From Bacteroidales bacterium (GTDB lineage Bacteria > Bacteroidota > Bacteroidia > Bacteroidales > JAADGE01), in assembly GCA_024762915.1 (NCBI GenBank), contig JANTGL010000217.1, forward strand, positions 1 to 5,015: 5,015 bases of DNA, in the 5' to 3' direction. A program made the translations under genes and the position numbers. Position 1 is the first letter of the stretch. Every line of letters starts with the position of its first letter. Below are positions 1 to 5,015 of this stretch, in pieces. The notes beneath the pieces are model-generated. The model had not been told where the DNA came from. It saw nothing but the letters and a program-made list of their open reading frames with translations, and did no database searches.

Positions 1-3000
1 TCTTTAACTAATTGTTCGGCAAGTGATTTGAAACTGCTTTTAAAGTTCATAATAAAGCGACGATTATTTTCATCCAAATAAATTTTATCCGGATTTGTGT
101 CTAAACCGCCCCACTTATAGCTATTCATTAATTTATCATATAAGATATCCGTATTAACTCGTCCTTCCGAACCGAAAGAATTGTTTTGAGATTTAATCGG
201 AACAACTTTATAGGCCAAACCTTCTAATTGGAAGTAGTCTTCTAAATTCATATACAAACTGTTCCCGACAGTTGTTGCAAAATAAATGGGACGTTTCCAT
301 TTATTCGTTGCCAACATATCTAATACCATCATTTCATTTTTAGAAATATGTTGTTTTCGAATATCCCATTTAAGGGCATTCAGAATTTTTGAAGAATCTT
401 TTTCGGCAACAATTCCGTTTTGTAAAACTGTTTTTTTATTTACCGGTAAAACAAACTTTGTTGTCGGCAAATAATTTACCATTTCACCGTTTTGCAAGGG
501 GGCTTTATACATGTTTTCATCATGTCCGATATGATTAACAATGGTTTGTAAAGGAACGCCTGCCGAAGAAATTTGTTCGACAAGTTTTACAAATTCGGAA
601 TTTAAGTCTTTTATTTTTTGCAAGTTCAGGTTTAAATCCTTGTCTTTTAATAATTGTTCGTTGTCTAATTTTTTTATAAACGAATAAAATTGAATCGGAT
701 CAATCGTTTGATATCCTTTCGACAATGCTTCAAACTCTTTGGGAAACTTTGATTTGAAATCAGAACTTGCCAAATAATTATAATAATTATTGAATTTTTC
801 TTTATAATCAGCTTCAAAAACATCTTTATTTGCTTTATAGCGCTCCTGAAGATAAATATTCGGATTTTCAATTTTGTATACAACATCTCTTTTGCCTTGC
901 TCACACTTTTCGGATGTCAGCGTAAAATCAATCGGCGGAGATAAATAAGCACGTTTTCGCATTTGATTTATGTACCAGTCTGTATTAAAATAGCTTAGGT
1001 TGATTACCCGAACATCCGTTCTGAAACCTTCAACTTCCTGAACATACCAAAGTGGGAAAGTATCATTATCTCCGTTTGTGAAAAGAACGGCATCTTTATC
1101 ACAAGAGCTTAAATAATTTTCGGCATAATCTCTGGTTGTAAATCGATTTGATCGGTCATGATCGTCCCAATTTTGTTGTGCCATAATAATCGGGGCAGGT
1201 AAAGCTAAAACAACGGCGATTGTTGCACCGACGATTTCTTTCGTATATTTTTTCAAGAAATTATATAAAAATGCAAGGCCGAAACCGACAAACATTGAGT
1301 ATACATAAAACGAACCGGCATACGCATAATCTCGTTCTCTTGGTTGGAAGGGCGGTTGATTTAAATAAAGTACAATAGCGATTCCCGTAAAGAAGAAGAA
1401 CAGCAAAATGACCCAAAAATATTTTTTCCCGAGTTTCCCTTGTTTGTAGAGAAAAATCATACCCAAAATTCCTAAAAGGAAAGGTAAAAAGAAATAGGTA
1501 TTTCGTGCTTTATTATCTTTCATTGCTTTCGGAATTTTATCTTGATTTCCGAGTCGCCATTCATCAATAAATTTAATTCCGCTGATCCAGTTTCCGTCTT
1601 TAACGTTATTCCGCCCGACAGATCTTCTGTGACCTTGAATATCGTTTTGTCTGCCGGTAAAATTCCACATAAAATATCTGAAATACATATAATTAAGCTG
1701 GTAACTGAAGAAAAATTTCAAATTTTCTCCGAAAGTCGGCGGTTTTTTCGGATTAAAATGATCGTATTGAATTTCGCCGTATCTGTTTCGGATAACTTGC
1801 TCTGTTTTCGGGTCTGTTTTTGCAAAATAGAAGTCATCTTCACTTGTCCCTGTCCAATTAATATATCCTTGAATGTGATCCGGACTTTCGGAATCGCTGT
1901 ACATTCTCGGGAAAAATGTTTCGTATTCGGGAGTATAGTTTCGTTTTCGTTTATAGTCAACAATTACATATTTATCCTTCCCGTTTTCATCTTTCTTTTC
2001 ATAATAAATCGGTTTTACTTTCGGATAGGGATTATCATTATCCAAAGGGGCATTGAAATATTGACCGTAAAACAAGGGTCTGTCACCATATTGCTCTCTG
2101 TTTAAATAACTTAAAAGTGAAAAAGCATCATCCGGACGGTTTTGATTCATCGGAGTGTCGGCTTTTGAACGAATTAAAATAATAACGAATGTAGAATACC
2201 CGATCAGGATAACGGCAAACATCGTAAAGATGGTGTTCCACAAGACCTTTTTCTTCTTTAATGTGTGGTAAATCCCGTATATAATTCCGGCAAAAAGTAA
2301 TGTGAAATAAAAAATAAGTCCGGTATAGTACGGTAAACCGAAACTGTTTGTAAACAACAATTCAAATTTAGAACCGATTACAAATAAACCCTGAATGATA
2401 CCGTACATAATTAATACTAATATTCCTAATGAAATTAAAGAAGCATAAAAAATTCCTTTTTTGGAAGTTTCGTATTTTTTGAAATAATAGATGAAAACAA
2501 TCGCCGGTATGGCCAATAAATTCAACAAGTGAACACCGATTGAAAGGCCCATTAAATAGGCAATTAAAATCAACCAACGGTTAGCATATTTTTGGTCGGC
2601 TTCATTTTCCCATTTCAGAATAGCCCAAAAAACAATGGCCGTAAAGAACGACGATGTGGCATAGACTTCCCCTTCAACGGCAGAAAACCAAAATGAATCG
2701 GAAAAAGTATAAACTAAAGCACCAATAACTCCGCTGCCGATAATTGCAATCAATTGTCCTGTTGAAGGATTTTCGGATTTAGCAATAATACGTCTTCCGA
2801 TATGGGTAATACTCCAGAATAAGAATAAAATGGTAAAAGCACTCGCCAAAGCCGATAAAACATTTACCGTTACGGCAATATGTGTAACATCACCAAATGC
2901 AAAAAGATTAAAAAAACGTGCTAATAACATAAAAAACGGAGCTCCGGGCGGATGTCCGACTTCCATTTTAAATCCGGTCGTTATAAATTCTCCGCAATCC

Positions 3001-3101
3001 CAAAAACTGGCAGTCGGCTCAATGGTAGAAAGATACGTATATGCCGCAACGGCAAAAACAAACCATCCCGTAATGTTGTTAACTAATTTATAATTCTTCA
3101 T
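1..3101 (-). CDS. DUF2723 family polytopic membrane protein (glycosyltransferase family 117-like, GT-C type), C-terminus cut by window edge
   Basis: Likely an inner-membrane GT-C-type glycosyltransferase; the eukaryotic relative with this domain, TMEM260, is an ER protein O-mannosyltransferase. Donor and acceptor here are unknown. The frame is open for 1033 codons from the ATG at 3101-3099, with no stop before the left edge; family members are usually about 1000-1150 residues, so little is missing. A first membrane segment (about residues 10-26) leads into the conserved loop TIEPTASFWDCGEF (26-39) and VGHPPGAP (48-55). D35 and E38 sit where GT-C enzymes keep catalytic acids (inference). VEGEVYA follows at 142-148, then further helices near 73-98, 117-134, 176-207, 216-242, 258-278 and 287-310. 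A hydrophilic stretch (about 311-530) precedes four more helices (about 533-643) containing QPRERDYAYAG near 590. The rest is a large, probably periplasmic domain with NWDDHDRSNR (about 644) and NGDNDTFPLWY (about 675). The leader lacks a Shine-Dalgarno sequence. The family call is firm; the activity is inferred. Confidence 0.93.
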   Translation of the reverse strand, partial: MKNYKLVNNITGWFVFAVAAYTYLSTIEPTASFWDCGEFITTGFKMEVGHPPGAPFFMLLARFFNLFAFGDVTHIAVTVNVLSALASAFTILFLFWSITHIGRRIIAKSENPSTGQLIAIIGSGVIGALVYTFSDSFWFSAVEGEVYATSSFFTAIVFWAILKWENEADQKYANRWLILIAYLMGLSIGVHLLNLLAIPAIVFIYYFKKYETSKKGIFYASLISLGILVLIMYGIIQGLFVIGSKFELLFTNSFGLPYYTGLIFYFTLLFAGIIYGIYHTLKKKKVLWNTIFTMFAVILIGYSTFVIILIRSKADTPMNQNRPDDAFSLLSYLNREQYGDRPLFYGQYFNAPLDNDNPYPKVKPIYYEKKDENGKDKYVIVDYKRKRNYTPEYETFFPRMYSDSESPDHIQGYINWTGTSEDDFYFAKTDPKTEQVIRNRYGEIQYDHFNPKKPPTFGENLKFFFSYQLNYMYFRYFMWNFTGRQNDIQGHRRSVGRNNVKDGNWISGIKFIDEWRLGNQDKIPKAMKDNKARNTYFFLPFLLGILGMIFLYKQGKLGKKYFWVILLFFFFTGIAIVLYLNQPPFQPRERDYAYAGSFYVYSMFVGFGLAFLYNFLKKYTKEIVGATIAVVLALPAPIIMAQQNWDDHDRSNRFTTRDYAENYLSSCDKDAVLFTNGDNDTFPLWYVQEVEGFRTDVRVINLSYFNTDWYINQMRKRAYLSPPIDFTLTSEKCEQGKRDVVYKIENPNIYLQERYKANKDVFEADYKEKFNNYYNYLASSDFKSKFPKEFEALSKGYQTIDPIQFYSFIKKLDNEQLLKDKDLNLNLQKIKDLNSEFVKLVEQISSAGVPLQTIVNHIGHDENMYKAPLQNGEMVNYLPTTKFVLPVNKKTVLQNGIVAEKDSSKILNALKWDIRKQHISKNEMMVLDMLATNKWKRPIYFATTVGNSLYMNLEDYFQLEGLAYKVVPIKSQNNSFGSEGRVNTDILYDKLMNSYKWGGLDTNPDKIYLDENNRRFIMNFKSSFKSLAEQLVK

Positions 3102-3216
3102 TCTTTTACGATTATTTTTATACTTAAAAAACACAGCGAAATTAAGATTTTAATTTCTATTTTTAGAATATAATGTCAAATTTCATAAATTTTAAGTTTA
3201 AAAGATAAATTATTTA

Positions 3217-3224
3217 TACTTTTG
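3217..3224 (+). promoter_or_regulatory. Putative Bacteroidota-type -7 promoter box for tsaB (TACTTTTG)
   Basis: TACTTTTG matches the Bacteroidota primary-sigma -7 consensus TAnnTTTG at every fixed position. It ends 23 bases before the tsaB ATG, so transcription would begin at roughly 3229-3233 and leave a short leader of about 15-20 bases. The expected TTTG-like -33 element about 20 bases upstream is poor: around 3191-3200 the sequence reads TTTAAGTTTA, which has only partial matches. In an AT-rich spacer a chance match is possible, but its placement is right for the gene. Confidence 0.55.
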
Positions 3225-3238
3225 TGAACTTTTGTTCA
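3225..3238 (+). repeat. Small dyad and overlapping direct repeat in the tsaB leader
   Basis: TGAAC and GTTCA form a perfect 5-bp inverted repeat around a TTTT loop. The same stretch holds a 10-base-period direct repeat of CTTTTGT (3219-3225 and 3229-3235), the first copy overlapping the -7 box. The dyad lies about where transcription should begin, so it could be an operator half-site or a weak leader hairpin. It is short enough to be chance in AT-rich DNA. Confidence 0.25.
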
Positions 3239-3247
3239 AATCAAGAA

Positions 3248-3943
3248 ATGGGATTAATCTTAAATATAGAAAGTTCAACTTCGGTGTGTTCGGTTTGTTT
3301 GGCGGAAGACGGAAAGAAAATTATAGGAAGAGAAACGCACGAACAAAATGCGCATTCTAAAATTTTAACAGTTTTTATCGAAGATATTTTTAAAGAAAAA
3401 AAAATAAACGTTAAAGATATTGATGCTGTTGCCGTCAGTAAAGGCCCGGGCTCCTATACCGGTTTGCGTATCGGCGTATCGGCGGCAAAAGGAATTGCCT
3501 ACGGAGCAAATGTTCCGCTTATTTCTGTCAGCACTTTGCAAAATATGGCATACGGTGCAAAGCAATTTTTGAATGTCGATGAGGATATTTTTTTCGCACC
3601 GATGATTGATGCTCGCCGAATGGAAGTTTATACGCAACTGTTTGATAAAAATTTAAATGTCGTAAACGAAATTAAAGCAGAAATTATTGACGAAACATTT
3701 TTAAAGGATTTTTCAAAAAATAAAAAAATATTTTTTTTCGGTGACGGGGCAGAAAAATGTAAAAATATTATAGAAAGTGAAAACATAATTTTTGCCGATA
3801 AGTTATTTCCTTCGGCGGATTATATGATTTCTTTTTCCGAAAAAGCATTTAAAGAACAAAAATTTGAGGATGTTGCCTATTTTGAACCCTTTTATTTAAA
3901 GAATTTTATAGCAACAGTTCCTAAAAAAAACATTTACGGATAA
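3248..3943 (+). CDS. tsaB: TsaB, tRNA threonylcarbamoyladenosine (t6A) biosynthesis protein
   Basis: TsaB (YeaZ) is the non-catalytic ASKHA-fold partner of TsaD. With TsaE they transfer the threonylcarbamoyl group made by TsaC/TsaC2 onto A37 of ANN-decoding tRNAs in the cytoplasm. The product is 231 residues, the normal family length. It opens with the phosphate-1-like strand ILNIESSTSVCSV (residues 4-16) and carries the family signature SKGPGSYTGLRIGVSAAKG (64-82), then STLQNMAYGAK (95-105) and DARRMEVY (121-128). The C-terminal FEPFYLKNF (212-220) is also typical. I chose the ATG at 3248 over an in-frame GTG at 3224, because family proteins begin directly at this first strand and the GTG overlaps the -7 box. 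There is no Shine-Dalgarno sequence, as is usual in this phylum. The gene contains A/T homopolymer runs of eight or nine (3395-3403, 3730-3737) but the frame is intact. It is divergent from the DUF2723 gene and 69 bp upstream of the PLP enzyme. Confidence 0.96.
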   Translation: MGLILNIESSTSVCSVCLAEDGKKIIGRETHEQNAHSKILTVFIEDIFKEKKINVKDIDAVAVSKGPGSYTGLRIGVSAAKGIAYGANVPLISVSTLQNMAYGAKQFLNVDEDIFFAPMIDARRMEVYTQLFDKNLNVVNEIKAEIIDETFLKDFSKNKKIFFFGDGAEKCKNIIESENIIFADKLFPSADYMISFSEKAFKEQKFEDVAYFEPFYLKNFIATVPKKNIYG

Positions 3944-3945
3944 AG

Positions 3946-3970
3946 TAGAGACAGCATACGCCTGTCTCTG
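3946..3970. repeat. 8-bp perfect inverted repeat (hairpin) after tsaB
   Basis: AGAGACAG (3947-3954) and CTGTCTCT (3962-3969) are exact reverse complements around the 7-base loop CATACGC; a T-G pair at 3946/3970 would extend the stem in RNA. It begins three bases after the tsaB stop codon. It is markedly more GC-rich than its surroundings. No T-run follows on the plus strand (GATATAATAAAA comes next), so it does not look like a classical intrinsic terminator, though it could protect the 3' end of tsaB mRNA. GTAGAGAC...GTCTCT palindromes resemble dispersed intergenic repeats that I recall from Bacteroidota genomes; that identity is inference. Confidence 0.6.
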
Positions 3971-3991
3971 ATATAATAAAAAACAGATTTT

Positions 3992-4012
3992 ATAAAAACA
4001 AACTATTAAAAA
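3992..4012 (+). promoter_or_regulatory. A-rich leader (translation-initiation region) of the PLP enzyme gene
   Basis: The bases before the ATG at 4013 are nearly all A and T, with AAAAAC, AAAC and a final A-run, and contain no GGAGG-like site. Bacteroidota genes commonly start translation from unstructured A-rich leaders instead of Shine-Dalgarno pairing, so this supports the 4013 start. No TAnnTTTG promoter box is visible between the hairpin and the ATG, which leaves read-through from tsaB as a plausible source of transcript. Confidence 0.45.
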
Positions 4013-5015
4013 ATGAATACAAAAAATAAAGGTTTTAATACCAAGCTCGTTCATGCGGGATCGTATGAAGATGTTTTCGGAAGTGCAACTACACCGATTT
4101 ACCAAACTTCAACATTTATGTTTAAAAATGCACAACACGGTGCCGATTGTTTTGCCGGAAAATCCGACGGATATATTTATACCCGTATCGGAAATCCGAC
4201 CATCAAAGCATTTGAAGATGCCATGGCAGAATTGGAACACGGGTTCGGAGGAATTGCAACAAGCTCGGGAATGGCTGCCGTGTCTTCGGTATATATGGCA
4301 TTGCTCGGTCAAGGGAAACACATTGTTTGCTCGGCATCGGTTTACGGACCGTCAAGAGGTGTATTGGAACGCGATTTTTCTCGTTACGGTGTGGAAATGA
4401 CTTTTATCGACACATCGGATTTACAACAAATTAAAGATGCTATTCAAGACAATACAAGTGTTTTATACATTGAAACGCCGACCAATCCGACGATGCAAAT
4501 TACGGATATTGAAAAAGCATCTGAAATTGCCCACCAACACGGCGTTACGGTTGTTGTGGATAATACCTTTTCAAGTCCGTATCTTCAAAATCCCTTGGTT
4601 TTGGGTGCCGATGTCGTTTTGCATTCCATTACAAAATACATTAACGGACATGCCGATATAGTAGGTGGTGTTATTGTTGCAAAAGAAGAAGCCATGTATA
4701 AAAAAATCAGAGGTCAAATGGTTTACCTCGGCGGAAATATGGATCCGCATCAAGCATACATGACCCACAGAGGTTTAAAAACCTTGAGTATTCGTATGGA
4801 AAAAGCGGAAGAAAATGCCATGAAAGTTGCCGAATATTTAGAAAAACATCCGAAAGTTGAATGGATTTTATTCCCGGGATTAAAATCGCACCCGCAACAC
4901 GAATTGGCTAAAAAACAGATGAAAGGTTTCAGTTCGATGATCAGTTTCGGTTTGAAAGGCGGATTAGATGCCGGACGAATTGTGATGGATAATGTGCATC
5001 TTGCCGGATTAGCGG
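4013..5015 (+). CDS. Cys/Met metabolism PLP-dependent enzyme (methionine gamma-lyase / cystathionine lyase-synthase family), C-terminus cut by window edge
   Basis: A cytoplasmic, PLP-dependent enzyme of sulfur amino-acid metabolism; the family includes methionine gamma-lyase, cystathionine gamma-synthase, cystathionine lyases and O-acetylhomoserine sulfhydrylase. 334 codons are present of the usual roughly 390-400. It opens with NTKLVHAG (residues 9-16) and TTPIYQTSTF (26-35). Y56 and R58 in GYIYTRIGNPT bind cofactor phosphate from the partner subunit. S85-G86-M87, Y111, D183 (pyridine nitrogen), S205, T207 and the Schiff-base lysine K208 in HSITKYINGHAD (204-215) are all in place. Each sits three residues before its counterpart in Pseudomonas putida methionine gamma-lyase (Y59, R61, Y114, D186, K211). 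The position matching that enzyme's Cys116 is Pro113 (VYGPSRG), so methionine gamma-lyase activity should not be assumed. The substrate-carboxylate arginine lies beyond the edge. Family is near certain; substrate is not. Confidence 0.95.
   Translation, partial: MNTKNKGFNTKLVHAGSYEDVFGSATTPIYQTSTFMFKNAQHGADCFAGKSDGYIYTRIGNPTIKAFEDAMAELEHGFGGIATSSGMAAVSSVYMALLGQGKHIVCSASVYGPSRGVLERDFSRYGVEMTFIDTSDLQQIKDAIQDNTSVLYIETPTNPTMQITDIEKASEIAHQHGVTVVVDNTFSSPYLQNPLVLGADVVLHSITKYINGHADIVGGVIVAKEEAMYKKIRGQMVYLGGNMDPHQAYMTHRGLKTLSIRMEKAEENAMKVAEYLEKHPKVEWILFPGLKSHPQHELAKKQMKGFSSMISFGLKGGLDAGRIVMDNVHLAGLA

Larger units (their letters stand above)
3102..3247. other. Divergent AT-rich intergenic region between the DUF2723 gene and tsaB
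   Basis: This 146-bp spacer separates the two divergent start codons and must hold the promoters for both directions. It is almost entirely A and T. On the plus strand a TAnnTTTG box is visible (separate entry). On the minus strand I looked for the same Bacteroidota signature and found no exact match. The nearest are the complement of 3137-3144 (TAATTTCG, one mismatch, with no TTTG at the proper distance) and a TTTGACA on the minus strand around 3174-3180 with no convincing downstream box. No long inverted repeat, operator-like dyad or riboswitch-like structure stands out, and no small gene is supported. Confidence 0.6.

Noticed and set aside
674..904. A 76-codon minus-strand open frame inside the DUF2723 coding region.
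   Set aside because: It is in a different frame of the same strand; the main frame is continuous through it and encodes the conserved C-terminal domain.
1542..2105. A 187-codon open frame on the plus strand, rich in Ile, Phe and Val.
   Set aside because: It lies wholly antisense to the intact, conserved DUF2723 gene and has no recognisable motif. Its hydrophobic composition is what the complement of an AT-rich gene gives.
2830..3093. An 87-codon plus-strand open frame opposite the start of the DUF2723 gene.
   Set aside because: It is the antisense of the best-conserved part of that gene (TIEPTASFWDCGEF to the early helices), with no family resemblance of its own.
3395..3403. Phase-variable homopolymer (A run) in tsaB.
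   Set aside because: Runs of this length are expected in Lys-rich AT-rich genes, the frame is intact, and tsaB is normally a housekeeping gene where on/off switching is unlikely.
3946..3985. Intrinsic terminator for tsaB.
   Set aside because: The stem is good but it is followed by an A-rich, not T-rich, stretch on the plus strand, and no T-run of useful length follows it on the minus strand either.
4053..4400. A 115-codon plus-strand open frame within the PLP enzyme gene, and another at 4437-4661.
   Set aside because: Both are out of frame with the PLP enzyme, whose motifs (GYIYTRIGNPT, HSITKYINGHAD) are uninterrupted across the region.
1..5015. Mobile element, CRISPR array, tRNA, toxin-antitoxin or other defence locus.
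   Set aside because: I saw no terminal inverted repeats, transposase motifs, regularly spaced repeats, cloverleaf sequences or small paired genes; nearly all the window is filled by three intact conserved genes.

Overview
The window is ordinary chromosomal DNA from a low-GC member of the Bacteroidota. The pointers are a DUF2723 membrane protein of the large type typical of that phylum, a TAnnTTTG-type -7 promoter box, A-rich leaders without Shine-Dalgarno sequences, and a base composition that is clearly AT-rich by eye. Genus cannot be fixed from the sequence; an anaerobic Bacteroidales or a flavobacterial relative would both fit.

Layout: (1) Positions 1-3101, minus strand: one long open gene for a polytopic DUF2723 / glycosyltransferase-family-117-like protein. 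Its start is at 3101 and its C-terminus runs off the left edge. (2) Positions 3102-3247: a short, very AT-rich divergent intergenic region with a good -7 box for the rightward gene. (3) Positions 3248-3943, plus strand: tsaB, complete, for the tRNA t6A-modification partner protein. (4) Positions 3944-4012: a spacer with an 8-bp inverted repeat and an A-rich leader. (5) Positions 4013-5015, plus strand: a Cys/Met-metabolism PLP enzyme (methionine gamma-lyase / cystathionine lyase-synthase family), with its C-terminus cut by the right edge.

The three genes have no obvious shared pathway: cell-envelope glycosylation (inferred), tRNA modification, and sulfur amino-acid metabolism. tsaB and the PLP enzyme point the same way with a 69-bp spacer and may be co-transcribed; the DUF2723 gene is divergent from both. 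I read all three frames through and found no frameshift, internal stop, mobile element, tRNA, rRNA or CRISPR. I see no strong candidate for an undescribed multi-gene system. The points most worth a look are the biochemically open role of the DUF2723 protein, the small palindrome after tsaB, and the unusual active-site position in the PLP enzyme.
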